From the NCBI GenBank assembly GCA_002307055.1, contig DBTM01000081.1, positions 61,685-92,247 on the forward strand: a stretch of DNA of 30,563 nucleotides. Direction: 5' to 3'. The stretch's first letter is position 1. Each line of letters starts with the position of its first letter. Shown one piece after another: positions 1 to 8,187 of the stretch. The stretch comes from Clostridiales bacterium UBA1316 (GTDB lineage: Bacteria; Bacillota; Clostridia; Oscillospirales; Oscillospiraceae). The position numbers and the translations under genes are program-made. Below the pieces are notes generated by a model. That model worked only from the letters and a program-made list of their open reading frames with translations. It made no database searches and was not told the DNA's origin.

Positions 1-306
1 TGCGAGCGCGGCATCCGCACGTTTGAAACATATACGCGCAACACGCTCGACCTCTCGGCTATTCCGATGCTCCGCGAGCTGACGCATCTGCCGATTGTCA
101 TTGACCCGAGTCACGCCACCGGTATGGCCCGTCTGGTCAAGCCCATGGCGCTGGCAGCTGTGGCGGCAGGTGCCGATGGTATCATGATTGAGGTGCACAA
201 CGATCCGGCTAACGCTCTCTGCGACGGCGCGCAGTCGCTCACCCCCGCGCAGTTCAGCGACGTCGCCGACAAAGTCCGCAAAATACGCGAGGTGATAACG
301 GCATGA
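1..306 (+). CDS. aroF: 3-deoxy-7-phosphoheptulonate (DAHP) synthase, C-terminal part
   Basis: Open at the left window edge; only the last 101 residues are present. DAHP synthase condenses phosphoenolpyruvate and erythrose 4-phosphate, the first step of the shikimate pathway. The fragment starts with CERGIRTFETYTRNTLDLSA, then DPSHATG and DGIMIEVHNDP, and ends with a DGAQSL stretch. These are the conserved Cys, His, Glu and Asp metal/active-site blocks of the type I-beta (KDOPS-like, Bacillus AroA/Thermotoga) enzymes. The stop overlaps the next start as ATGA, so it is translationally coupled to tyrA and belongs to the aro operon. An N-terminal regulatory domain cannot be judged because it lies outside the window. 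The family call is firm; the symbol (aroF, or aroA/aroG in some genomes) is a convention. Confidence 0.93.
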   Translation, partial: CERGIRTFETYTRNTLDLSAIPMLRELTHLPIVIDPSHATGMARLVKPMALAAVAAGADGIMIEVHNDPANALCDGAQSLTPAQFSDVADKVRKIREVITA

Positions 307-1142
307 TTGTTGGTATTGCCGGACTCGGCCTCATCGGCGGATCTCTGGCCAAGGCATATAAATGCGCGGACAGCACCGTTTACGGGTTTGACACCGACGA
401 GGCCGTCCTTGGTATCGCCCAGCTGGCCGGCGCCATTGACGGCACGCTCGATCAGAAAACCATCGCCCGATGTGACCTTCTTCTCCTCGCTGTCTATCCG
501 AAAGCGGCGGTCCAATATTTGAATGAAACCGCACAGTATATATCCAAAGATGCCCTTGTTATTGACTGCTGCGGCGTTAAACGATACGTCTGCGCGCAGT
601 GCTTTGAGATTGCCAAGCGGCATGGCTTTACCTTTGTCGGCGGTCATCCTATGGCCGGTACGCACAATTCCGGCTTTAAATACAGTAAAGCTTCGCTCTT
701 TAAAGGCGCGTCCATGATATTGGTCCCTCCCGTTTATGATGACGTCATGCTCAAGGACTACAACCGTATCGAAAGCGCACTCGCGCCCGTCGGCTTCGGG
801 AAGCTCACCTTCACAACAGCCGAAAAACACGACAAAATGATTGCCTTCACCTCTCAGATGGCACACATCGTCTCAAACGCTTATATCAAGAGCCCGACGG
901 CGCGTGAGCATAACGGATATTCGGCGGGCAGCTATAAGGACATGACGCGCGTAGCCTGGCTCAACCCCGATATGTGGTCGGAGCTGTTTCTGGAAAACCG
1001 CGACGATCTCATCAGCGAACTGGACATTTTTCTGGATTCCGTCGGCAAATACCGCACCGCACTCCTGAACGGCGACCGTACCGAGCTGCGGGAGCTTCTG
1101 AACGAAGGCAAAATAATCAAAGAGGAATTGGACGGCCGATGA
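303..1142 (+). CDS. tyrA: Prephenate dehydrogenase
   Basis: Converts prephenate to 4-hydroxyphenylpyruvate with NAD(P)+, the tyrosine branch after chorismate. The N-terminus has the Rossmann motif GLGLIGGSLAKA at about residues 7-18. GGHPMAGTHNSGF (about 112-124) carries the substrate-binding His of the family, and FTSQMAHIVSNA lies near 181-192. At 279 residues it covers the dehydrogenase core only. The C-terminal ACT domain found in Bacillus-type TyrA (about 370 residues) is absent, so feedback control by tyrosine through that domain is not expected. A GAGGTG-like ribosome site lies just upstream. It overlaps both neighbours by ATGA (303-306 and 1139-1142), a tightly coupled operon position. 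Confidence 0.95.
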   Translation: MIVGIAGLGLIGGSLAKAYKCADSTVYGFDTDEAVLGIAQLAGAIDGTLDQKTIARCDLLLLAVYPKAAVQYLNETAQYISKDALVIDCCGVKRYVCAQCFEIAKRHGFTFVGGHPMAGTHNSGFKYSKASLFKGASMILVPPVYDDVMLKDYNRIESALAPVGFGKLTFTTAEKHDKMIAFTSQMAHIVSNAYIKSPTAREHNGYSAGSYKDMTRVAWLNPDMWSELFLENRDDLISELDIFLDSVGKYRTALLNGDRTELRELLNEGKIIKEELDGR

Positions 1143-2188
1143 AAAAAATAACAGTCAGTGCCTCTAGAACTTACGATATCTTAATTTCCGGCGGCTTGCT
1201 CGATTGTGCCGGCGAGCTGGCGTCGCCTCTTGTCAAGGCGCCCGCCGCCGCCATTGTGACGGACGATATCGTCGGCGCGCTATACGGTGAAAGGCTCGCT
1301 CGTTCCCTGCTGAAATCCGGTTATCAGGTCTCCAAATTTGTCATCGTTAACGGCGAGCCGTCAAAGAATGCGGCGAACTATATCGAGCTTTTAAACTTCC
1401 TTGCCCGAGAGCATTTCACGCGGAACGACGTTATTTTCGCCCTTGGCGGCGGTGTCGTCGGCGACCTCGCGGGGTTCGCCGCCTCGACCTATATGCGCGG
1501 GATCCGCCTCGTCCAGCTTCCGACCACGCTTTTGGCCGCCGTGGATTCATCTGTCGGCGGCAAAACGGCGATTGATTTAGCCGCGGGAAAAAATCTCGCC
1601 GGTACCTTCTATCAGCCGAACCTCGTTCTCTGTGACTACGCGCTCATGAGTACGCTCAGTGACGATGTGATGCGTGATGGCATCGCCGAAGTCATCAAAT
1701 ACGGCGTTATCTCCGACAGCACGCTTTTTGATATTCTGCGCGCGCCGATAACCCCCCAGCTCGAAGAAATTATCACCCGCTGCGTCACCATAAAGCGCGA
1801 TATTGTTGTCGTCGATGAAAAAGAAACCGGTATCCGCAAGCTTTTGAATTTCGGTCACTCCGTCGGCCACGCCGTCGAAGCCTGCAGCGGTTATACAATT
1901 TCACACGGCAAAGCCGTCGCCATTGGTATGGCTGTCATGTCCAGGAGCTGTGCCGCGATGGGTATATGCAGTGAGGATACAAGCCGCGCTATCATCAGTC
2001 TGATAAAAAGCTGCCTGCTCCCGGTTGCGACGAATTTCAGCCCCGATCAGCTTGCCGACGCGATGCTCAACGACAAAAAAAGAAGCGGCGGTACCATGAC
2101 GCTTGTTTTACCCAAAACCGTCGGAACCTGCATCCTCCAAGACATGGCAACCGAGGAGCTTGAGCATTTCATCAGCCTGGGCTTGTAA
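1139..2188 (+). CDS. aroB: 3-dehydroquinate synthase
   Basis: Cyclises DAHP to 3-dehydroquinate, an NAD+ and divalent-metal dependent cytoplasmic step. The frame is open further upstream, but the start is placed at MKKITVSAS because it overlaps the tyrA stop as ATGA. That gives 349 residues, the usual size. Visible motifs are GGGVVGDLAGFAASTYMRG with LVQLPTTLLAAVDSSVGGKT (NAD and substrate binding, about residues 102-142), GKNLAGTFYQP, and NFGHSVGHAVEA with a metal-ligand His. The later HGKAVAIGM block supplies another metal ligand. It is followed by a 123-bp gap containing hairpin repeats before aroA. Confidence 0.97.
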   Translation: MKKITVSASRTYDILISGGLLDCAGELASPLVKAPAAAIVTDDIVGALYGERLARSLLKSGYQVSKFVIVNGEPSKNAANYIELLNFLAREHFTRNDVIFALGGGVVGDLAGFAASTYMRGIRLVQLPTTLLAAVDSSVGGKTAIDLAAGKNLAGTFYQPNLVLCDYALMSTLSDDVMRDGIAEVIKYGVISDSTLFDILRAPITPQLEEIITRCVTIKRDIVVVDEKETGIRKLLNFGHSVGHAVEACSGYTISHGKAVAIGMAVMSRSCAAMGICSEDTSRAIISLIKSCLLPVATNFSPDQLADAMLNDKKRSGGTMTLVLPKTVGTCILQDMATEELEHFISLGL

Positions 2189-2198
2189 ACCCCGGCTC

Positions 2199-2245
2199 GC
2201 CGCAGGTTTGCGGCAAACCAAGGCTCCTTTGCCAAAGGAGCTTGG
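2199..2245. repeat. Two small intergenic hairpins between aroB and aroA
   Basis: The aroB-aroA spacer contains GCCGCA/TGCGGC (2199-2204 with 2209-2214, loop of four). Next to it is a 12-bp stem with one bulge: CCAAG plus CTCCTTT pairing with AAAGGAG plus CTTGG, 2218-2245. The GGCTCCTTT...AAAGGAGC core resembles the intergenic elements at 25347-25400 and 25692-25738, so this may be a worn copy of that family. There is no T-run after it, so it is not a standard terminator. Confidence 0.55.
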
Positions 2246-2311
2246 GATGCGAAAGGGCACGATGCGCTCAATGTTCAGTTGAATCCAGAACATCAAAAGC
2301 GAGGTTTCATT

Positions 2312-3577
2312 ATGACTGTCACACTCCATACGCCGAAGCTCAGCGGGACGCTCTCTGCGATTGCCTCTAAATCGCAGGCGCACAGGCTGCTGATCTGCGC
2401 GGCCTTGTCGGGAACACCGTCAAAGGTCCTGTGCGCTGAGACATCCTCCGATATTGACGCGACTGTCCGCTGTTTAAATAGTATAGGCGCGCAAATCAAT
2501 TACGAAGACGGCGGCTTCCATGTTATCCCGCTCCCCCTGCCGATATCCGGTGAAAGAATCCTGGATTGCGGCGAAAGCGGGTCGACGCTGCGCTTTATGC
2601 TGCCGATTTGCTGTGTTTTTGGGGTTGAGGCGGTATTTCGTATGAGCGGTCTTCTGCCGCGGAGGCCCTTAACCCCCTTATATGAGGAGCTGATCTCGCA
2701 CGGCTGCGCCTTGTCCCCGCAGGGGATGAATCCGCTCCGGACAAGCGGGTTTCTGGCAAGCGGCAGTTTTACGATACCCGGTGATATATCCTCACAATTT
2801 ATCAGCGGCCTGATGTTTTCACTGCCGCTGCTTGCCGGTGACAGTCAGATTAAAATTACCGGCGAAATGGAGTCAAAGCCCTATATTGATCTGACGATAT
2901 CCGCCCTCGGCGCATTCGGCATCATGATTAAGCCCGGAGACCATTGCTTCAGAATCGCCGGTCATCAGCGTTATAACCCCGTCCAGCCCATTGTCAGCGT
3001 CGAAGGCGACTGGTCAAACGCCGCATTCTGGCTTTGTGCGGGTGCAATTGGCCGTCAGAGCGTCACCGTGACAAATTTACGTCGGGATTCTCTTCAGGGC
3101 GATAAGCGCGTGCTGTCGGCACTGGAATGTTTCGGTGCCCATATCACATACGGCACTGACAGCGTGACTGTATCCGGCGGTCAGCTTAAAGGTATAGAAT
3201 TTGATGCCGGGGATACGCCGGACCTCGTCCCCATACTTGCCGCGGTTGCCTCCGTCAGTGAAGGCAGAACGGTCATCCATAACGCCCGGAGACTGCGGAT
3301 CAAAGAAAGTGACCGGCTTAAAACAGTATCTGAGATGCTGCGTCTGCTCGGCGCGGATATAACGGAGACGCCGGACGGCCTTATCATCAGCGGAAAAGCG
3401 CACTTAACAGGCGGCGCCGTCAGTTCCCACGGCGACCACAGGATCGCCATGGCGGCAGCCATCGTCTCTGCGGTATGCAGCGAAGCCGTCACAATATATG
3501 ACGCAGAAGCGGTCAATAAATCTTACCCCGGATTTTTTAAAGACTTTACCGCCCTCGGCGGACAAATGTCATTCTGA
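2312..3577 (+). CDS. aroA: 3-phosphoshikimate 1-carboxyvinyltransferase (EPSP synthase)
   Basis: Transfers the enolpyruvyl group of PEP to shikimate 3-phosphate, the sixth step of the shikimate pathway. The start at MTVTLHTPKLSG is chosen because it has a GCGAGG ribosome site at 2300-2305; the 11 extra upstream codons fall in spacer sequence. The product is 421 residues, standard length. Conserved blocks appear in order: SKSQAHRLL, CGESGSTLRFMLP, RRPLTPLYEEL, ISSQFISGLMFSLPLLAG, EGDWSNAAFW, DLVPILAAVA (catalytic Asp), RRLRIKESDRL, HGDHRIAMA and NKSYPGFF. No key residue is missing. Its stop falls within the GAGGAGG ribosome site of aroC. Confidence 0.98.
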   Translation: MTVTLHTPKLSGTLSAIASKSQAHRLLICAALSGTPSKVLCAETSSDIDATVRCLNSIGAQINYEDGGFHVIPLPLPISGERILDCGESGSTLRFMLPICCVFGVEAVFRMSGLLPRRPLTPLYEELISHGCALSPQGMNPLRTSGFLASGSFTIPGDISSQFISGLMFSLPLLAGDSQIKITGEMESKPYIDLTISALGAFGIMIKPGDHCFRIAGHQRYNPVQPIVSVEGDWSNAAFWLCAGAIGRQSVTVTNLRRDSLQGDKRVLSALECFGAHITYGTDSVTVSGGQLKGIEFDAGDTPDLVPILAAVASVSEGRTVIHNARRLRIKESDRLKTVSEMLRLLGADITETPDGLIISGKAHLTGGAVSSHGDHRIAMAAAIVSAVCSEAVTIYDAEAVNKSYPGFFKDFTALGGQMSF

Positions 3578-3590
3578 GGAGGAACACTTA

Positions 3591-4682
3591 ATGTCATCCA
3601 CTTTCGGTCATAATATTAAAATCTCAATTTTCGGGCAGTCGCATTCTGAGGCCATCGGTGTTGTTATTGACGGTTTACCGGCAGGCTTTAGGCTGGATAT
3701 TGACGAACTCATGCGATTTATGGCGCGGCGCGCACCGGGTAAAAACAGCTATGCCACGCCGCGCCGCGAAGCCGATATACCCGAGTTCCTTTCCGGTCTT
3801 GTCGATGGCGTCACGTGCGGCGCGCCGCTCTGCGCGGTTATCCGAAACAAAGATACGCGTTCTGGTGATTATAATAATCTAAGAGATGTGCCTCGTCCGG
3901 CACACGCGGATTATACGGCGCAGCTCAAGTATAAAGGCGCGCAGGATATAAACGGCGGCGGCCACTTTTCAGGGCGGCTCACAGCTCCTCTGTGTATCGC
4001 GGGCGGCATATGCCTGCAGCTCCTGAAAAAAGAGAATATTGAAATCGCCGCGCACATCGCTTCCATCGGCACCATACCCGACAGGCTCTTTCATCCGGTT
4101 GACGTCGGCAGAGACGATTTTATCACACTGCGCAGCGCGCCGTTTCCGGTATTGGAACCGCTCAGCGGAGAAAAAATGCTCGCCGCTATAGAAACAGCCA
4201 AAAATGACGGTGATTCGCTCGGCGGTGTGGTTGAATGCGCCGCCATCGGTGTCCCCGGCGGCTTGGGTGACCCCATGTTTGACGGGATGGAGAATCGCAT
4301 CGCCGGAATTATCTTCGGCATACCCGCCGTCAGGGGCATCGAGTTCGGCAGCGGCTTCAGCGGTACGATTCTGCGCGGCTCTGAAAATAATGACAGCTTT
4401 ATGGCCAAGGACGGCATCATCAGCACGCGCACAAACAACCACGGCGGAATCCTGGCCGGCATTACCTCCGGTATGCCCATCATTTTCCGTACGGCCTTCA
4501 AGCCGACACCCTCAATTGCCAGGGAGCAGCAGAGCGTCAGCCTTTCGGAGAAAACAAACGTCACACTCGCAATTAAGGGCCGGCACGACCCTTGCATCGT
4601 CCCGCGCGCAGTCCCGTGTGTCGAGGCAGCGTCAGCCATTGCCCTTTATGACGCACTGCTTGAAAATAATAAATATAAATAA
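3591..4682 (+). CDS. aroC: Chorismate synthase
   Basis: Eliminates phosphate from EPSP to give chorismate; the enzyme needs reduced FMN. The start is MSSTFGHN, with TGAGGAGG at 3575-3582 at good spacing; the longer open frame runs back into aroA. At 363 residues it has the family length. Motifs seen are FGQSHSEAIGVVIDGLPAG near the N-terminus, RRAPGKNSYATPRREAD, RPAHADYTAQLKYKG, NGGGHFSGRLTAPLCIAGG, RGIEFGSGF, TRTNNHGGILAGITSGMPI and GRHDPCIVPRAVPCVEA. These cover the FMN and substrate sites. It is 11 bp from pheA, whose AAGGAG site directly follows the aroC stop. Confidence 0.98.
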   Translation: MSSTFGHNIKISIFGQSHSEAIGVVIDGLPAGFRLDIDELMRFMARRAPGKNSYATPRREADIPEFLSGLVDGVTCGAPLCAVIRNKDTRSGDYNNLRDVPRPAHADYTAQLKYKGAQDINGGGHFSGRLTAPLCIAGGICLQLLKKENIEIAAHIASIGTIPDRLFHPVDVGRDDFITLRSAPFPVLEPLSGEKMLAAIETAKNDGDSLGGVVECAAIGVPGGLGDPMFDGMENRIAGIIFGIPAVRGIEFGSGFSGTILRGSENNDSFMAKDGIISTRTNNHGGILAGITSGMPIIFRTAFKPTPSIAREQQSVSLSEKTNVTLAIKGRHDPCIVPRAVPCVEAASAIALYDALLENNKYK

Positions 4683-4693
4683 GGAGCACCTTT

Positions 4694-5836
4694 ATGGACC
4701 TCAATGAATTACGCGCACAAATTGATCAGATAGACAACGACTTACTCAGCAGCTTCTGCCGCCGTATGGATATATCGGCAGAGATGGCCGTATATAAAAA
4801 AGAAAACAACCTCCCCGTATACGTTCCGTCCAGAGAACGCCAAAAGCTGAACGGCATCGTCTCGAAAACTCCGGAGGATATCCAAACCTACGTCTCCTCC
4901 CTCTATACGTTATTGTTCGATCTCAGCCGTTCCTATCAGGAGAAAATTTTAAATCCCGAGTCTCCGCTCATGAGGGAGATTACAAATGCGATTGACAATA
5001 CCAAAAAGGTGTTCCCCCGTGATCCCGTCGTCGCCTGTCAGGGTATTGAGGGCGCCTACTCGCAGCTCGCGTGCGAAAAGCTTTTCCATGTGCCGAACAT
5101 CATGTACTGCAACACCTGGGACAGTGTGTTCGCCGCCATTGACTCGGGCTTGTGCAAATACGGCGTCCTGCCCTTGGAAAACAGCACAGCCGGTTCCATC
5201 ACAAAAATCTATGATTTGATGACAAAATATCATTTTTATATTGTCCGCAGCGCGCGCCTCAAAATCGACCATAACCTACTGACGAAAAAAGGTACATCGA
5301 TCAAGGCGGTTAAAGAAATATTCTCCCATGAGCAGGCCATCAACCAATGCGGCGTTTTTCTGAAGTCGCTCACAGGCGTTAAAATTACGGCTTGTGAAAA
5401 TACTGCTGTCGCCGCGCAGATGGTTGCCGATTCGCCGCGCAATGATGTAGCCGCTCTCTCCTCCCGCTACTGTGCCGAGCTCTACGGCCTGGAATGTCTT
5501 GCCGATTCCGTACAGGACAAGGGCAATAATTATACGCGCTTCATTACCATATCAAAAGATCTCGAGGTCTATCCCGGCGCGGATAAAACGAGCATTATGC
5601 TCTCTATCCCGCACAAGCCCGGCGCCTTGTACCGGATTCTCAGCCGGTTCTACGCTCTGGATATCAACCTCATTAAGCTCGAGAGCCGCCCCATCCCTGA
5701 CCGTGACTTCGAATTCATGTTCTATTTTGATCTCGATACCCCCGTCTACTCCCAGCAGTTCATCCAGCTCATTAATGAACTCGACGGTATCTGCGAAGAG
5801 TTCCGTTACCTCGGCAGCTACTCGGAGATTGTGTAG
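4694..5836 (+). CDS. pheA: Bifunctional chorismate mutase / prephenate dehydratase (P-protein)
   Basis: Makes prephenate from chorismate and then phenylpyruvate, the phenylalanine branch. Three domains are visible in 380 residues. Residues 1 to about 90 are an all-helical AroQ-type chorismate mutase (LNELRAQIDQIDNDLLSSFCRR, then KKENN and SRERQ). About 112-290 is the prephenate dehydratase domain (GIEGAYSQLAC, LPLENSTAGSI, NNYTRFITISK with the Thr-Arg-Phe motif). About 300-375 is an ACT domain with GALYRIL and ESRPIPDRDFEFMFYFD, the GALY and ESRP motifs that bind phenylalanine in the family. Feedback inhibition by phenylalanine is therefore likely. The mutase domain also supplies prephenate to the TyrA encoded in the same operon. 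Confidence 0.97.
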   Translation: MDLNELRAQIDQIDNDLLSSFCRRMDISAEMAVYKKENNLPVYVPSRERQKLNGIVSKTPEDIQTYVSSLYTLLFDLSRSYQEKILNPESPLMREITNAIDNTKKVFPRDPVVACQGIEGAYSQLACEKLFHVPNIMYCNTWDSVFAAIDSGLCKYGVLPLENSTAGSITKIYDLMTKYHFYIVRSARLKIDHNLLTKKGTSIKAVKEIFSHEQAINQCGVFLKSLTGVKITACENTAVAAQMVADSPRNDVAALSSRYCAELYGLECLADSVQDKGNNYTRFITISKDLEVYPGADKTSIMLSIPHKPGALYRILSRFYALDINLIKLESRPIPDRDFEFMFYFDLDTPVYSQQFIQLINELDGICEEFRYLGSYSEIV

Positions 5837-5863
5837 ATGTATGCCGAGTCCTGCAATAATTTC

Positions 5864-5937
5864 GTAGCGGCGGGCTTCCACGCCCGCCCGTTCCGGCTGA
5901 TCACCGGAGACGGGGCGGCGTGGAAGCCGCCCGCTAC
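5864..5937. repeat. Palindromic intergenic repeat, family A copy 1
   Basis: A 74-bp element whose ends form an imperfect 21-bp inverted repeat: GTAGCGGCGGGCTTCCACGC at the left pairs with the right end at 19 of 21 positions. Each arm also contains a small GGC...GCC hairpin. A near-identical copy lies at 17172-17247, and the two share the preceding ATAATTTC. It carries no ORF. It sits between pheA and aroE within the aro operon, so its RNA form would be a strong hairpin in the transcript. Confidence 0.85.
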
Positions 5938-5963
5938 GCAAAATACGCGTCATCTCGTAGGGA

Positions 5964-5977
5964 CCATTCATGAATGG
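5964..5977. repeat. Short palindrome CCATTCATGAATGG
   Basis: A perfect 14-bp palindrome preceded by CGTAGGGA. It is laid out like the palindrome at 20924-20947 (GGGCGATTC GT GAATCGCCC). It lies 27 bp after the family A repeat, in the spacer before aroE-aroK, and probably belongs to the same class of short intergenic repeats. No function is inferred. Confidence 0.5.
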
Positions 5978-6028
5978 CACCATACATAAACTTCGCATCA
6001 AATCGTATATCATCGGAAGGAGAGCATT

Positions 6029-7252
6029 ATGAAGCATTTCGGGCTGCTTGGGGAAAAGCTCTCGCACAGCTTCTCGCCGCAAATTCATGCGTTCCTCGGG
6101 GATTACGAATATCAGCTCATTGAAAAAGCGCCTGATGCGGTCGGCGAATTCCTCCGGCACGGAGACTTCGACGGCTTGAACGTGACAATACCGTACAAAA
6201 AAGCGGTCATCCCCTACTGCTCTAAAATTTCCGAAACCGCCGCGAAAATCGGGAGCGTCAATACCATTATCCGGCTGGCGGACGGTCAGCTATTCGGCGA
6301 TAACACCGATTATTATGGCTTTTATTATCTTATCAACAAAATCAACGCGGTTGTCCGCGGGAAAAAGATTCTTGTCTTGGGTACCGGCGGCTCCTCTCTG
6401 ACGGTTTACGCCGTTCTTGAGAATTTAAATGCCGGCGAGGTTATCACTGTTCCGAGGGTCGGTATCGGTAATAACGATTACCTCAAGCCTTATTTTGACG
6501 CGGACATTATCATCAATACAACGCCCGTCGGGATGTTCCCCAACAACGGTGTTTCTCCCGCCGATTTAACCGAATTCACAGCCTGCCAGGCGGTTATCGA
6601 TATCATCTACAATCCTTACAGAACAAAGCTGCTTCTGGATGCCGAGGATTTAAATATCCCCTGTATCAACGGTTTGCCGATGCTCGTGGCGCAGGCAAAA
6701 AGCGCCTCTGAAATTTTTACCGGCAGCGCTGTCGACAACGGCAGGATTGACACGATCAGTGAAGAAATTTTTAGTCTGACAAAAAACATCGTCCTCATCG
6801 GTATGCCCGGCAGCGGCAAATCCACGACGGGTGCCCAGCTCGCCAAGATCACCGGCAGCGAATTCTATGATACCGATGTGATGGTTGCCCAGCACACCGG
6901 AAAAAGCATACCGCAGATTTTTGAGGATTCCGGCGAAGAGGCTTTCAGGCAGATGGAAACGGAGGCTTTACGTGAAGTCTCAAAAAAAAGCGGCTGCGTC
7001 ATCGCAACCGGCGGCGGCATCGTCAAGATTCCCGAAAACCGGAGACTCATCCGTGAAAACAGCACCTGCGTCTACCTGAACAGCGATATTGCTTCGCTGC
7101 CGCTGGACGGCCGTCCCCTTTCAATGAAAAACGGCATTGAAGCCCTTGCCAAAGAGCGCATCCCTCTGTACAATAGCTGGTGTGATTACAAAGTCTCTGC
7201 CTGCGGCGTTGAAAAAACGGCAAACCACATCAAGGAGCTGTTAAACCTATGA
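6029..7252 (+). CDS. aroE-aroK: Fused shikimate dehydrogenase - shikimate kinase
   Basis: One 407-residue chain with two shikimate-pathway activities. Residues 1 to about 245 are AroE: LGEKLSHSFSPQIH binds shikimate, NVTIPYK ends in the catalytic Lys57, and GDNTD holds catalytic Asp94. VLGTGGSS (117-124) is the dinucleotide loop, a variant of the usual GAGGA. Residues about 252-407 are AroK: Walker A GMPGSGKST (258-266), DTD at 281-283, Arg307 in EEAFRQME, the GGG at 328-330 and a lid Arg in DGRPL (361-364). The frame is continuous with no stop or second ribosome site at the junction. GGAAGGAGAG precedes the start. The stop overlaps aroQ as ATGA. The two reactions are consecutive, dehydroshikimate to shikimate to shikimate 3-phosphate. 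Confidence 0.96.
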   Translation: MKHFGLLGEKLSHSFSPQIHAFLGDYEYQLIEKAPDAVGEFLRHGDFDGLNVTIPYKKAVIPYCSKISETAAKIGSVNTIIRLADGQLFGDNTDYYGFYYLINKINAVVRGKKILVLGTGGSSLTVYAVLENLNAGEVITVPRVGIGNNDYLKPYFDADIIINTTPVGMFPNNGVSPADLTEFTACQAVIDIIYNPYRTKLLLDAEDLNIPCINGLPMLVAQAKSASEIFTGSAVDNGRIDTISEEIFSLTKNIVLIGMPGSGKSTTGAQLAKITGSEFYDTDVMVAQHTGKSIPQIFEDSGEEAFRQMETEALREVSKKSGCVIATGGGIVKIPENRRLIRENSTCVYLNSDIASLPLDGRPLSMKNGIEALAKERIPLYNSWCDYKVSACGVEKTANHIKELLNL

Positions 7253-7680
7253 AATTTCTCGTGATCAACGGCCCGAATATCAATATGCTCGGCTTAAGGG
7301 AGCCCGATATTTACGGCAGGAAAACCTACGCCGATCTGCTGGAATTCATCCGAGCCTCGGCAGCCGCTGTCGGCGTCGAGGTGGAACTCTTCCAGTCCAA
7401 CAGCGAGGGTGCGATTGTCGACATCATCCAATGGGCCTACAACCGCGCTGACGGCATCGTCATCAATCCCGCCGCCTATACCCACACCAGCGTCGCCATC
7501 CTTGACGCCCTCAAAGCCGTTGCCCTCCCCGCCGTCGAGGTCCATATATCCGATGTCGGCAGCCGCGAGGATTTCAGGAAACTATCCTACGCCGGCAAAG
7601 CCTGCGTCAAAACCATCGCCGGTAAAGGCTTCGAAGGCTATAAAGAAGCCATCGAATTTTTGAAAGACCATATATCTTGA
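7249..7680 (+). CDS. aroQ: 3-dehydroquinate dehydratase, type II
   Basis: Dehydrates 3-dehydroquinate to 3-dehydroshikimate, the step between AroB and AroE. At 143 residues it has the size of the small dodecameric type II enzymes. It starts FLVINGPNINMLGLREPDIY, the family signature, with the catalytic Tyr in the REPDIYG segment. FQSNSEGAIVDIIQWA, NPAAYTHTSVAILDAL and EVHISDVGSREDFR (catalytic His) follow. The start overlaps the aroE-aroK stop. It is the last recognisable gene of the aro operon; no convincing terminator follows directly. Confidence 0.97.
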   Translation: MKFLVINGPNINMLGLREPDIYGRKTYADLLEFIRASAAAVGVEVELFQSNSEGAIVDIIQWAYNRADGIVINPAAYTHTSVAILDALKAVALPAVEVHISDVGSREDFRKLSYAGKACVKTIAGKGFEGYKEAIEFLKDHIS

Positions 7681-8187
7681 ATTACTAATTTTCTTATCTT
7701 CATTAAACCTAGCCTTCTATCGCGTAGGGGCGATCTACGTTCGCCCGTTATCATTCCGCCGAGATATTCCCGACTGGTGAACACAGTTCGCCCCTACGGT
7801 TAGCTCCTCATAAATAATACAGCATGTCATAAAGCGTTTATTCTAAAACGGCTTGCGGCATGCTTTTATTTACATAATTTTAAGTATGCGGGTGGACAGA
7901 ATATTAACTTGCATTGTTCTGTGTGCTATAATGTGTCCGTAAATGCCTGTTAAGCCCATATAATTCCCGTTCAGAAATCCGCGTAAAATGAAATTTATAT
8001 ATGTGTATACACAAATTTTGCACAAAAGCATGTGCTGTTTCAAAGAATTCACAGTAATTGCAATGGTTTTTTAGACATATCGGAAGCGGCTTCTTAACAC
8101 AATCGTAACATTTATAATACTATTGTAACAATTTTCAGCGTTTTTTGAGTAAAAACAGCGTTATTATCAGCAAAAATCGTTCGTTTA
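7681..8187. other. Non-coding gap between the convergent aro and hprK operons
   Basis: 507 bp between two operons that read toward each other. It contains the 76-bp inverted-repeat element at 7723-7798. Beyond that is AT-rich sequence with a possible weak hairpin, AGCATG near 7823 pairing with CATGCT near 7860, followed by TTTATTT. That hairpin could end aro transcription, but its six-base stem is marginal. No RNA gene or credible ORF is seen here. Confidence 0.6.
7723..7798. repeat. Palindromic intergenic repeat, 76 bp, related to family A
   Basis: The ends are a perfect 11-bp inverted repeat, CGTAGGGGCGA (7723-7733) and TCGCCCCTACG (7788-7798). The inner sequence carries TTCGCCCG and GAACACAGTTCGCCC. 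Size and GTAG...CTAC ends match the 74-76 bp family A elements at 5864 and 17172, but the inner sequence differs. It lies just past the aro operon and contains no ORF. Confidence 0.7.

Noticed and set aside
111..866. 251-residue open frame antisense to tyrA
   Set aside because: It lies wholly opposite two genes with clear family motifs, has no ribosome site, and its sequence matches no family I know.
5552..6160. 202-residue minus-strand open frame over the pheA end and aroE start
   Set aside because: It runs through the family A repeat and two real genes on the other strand; it is a shadow frame.
7870..8052. 60-residue minus-strand frame in the intergenic gap
   Set aside because: Composition is low-complexity AT, with no ribosome site and no recognisable domain.
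8100..8187. Terminator after the thioesterase gene
   Set aside because: CAGCG and T/A runs occur near 8138-8160, but they form direct rather than inverted repeats with only a weak T-A stem.
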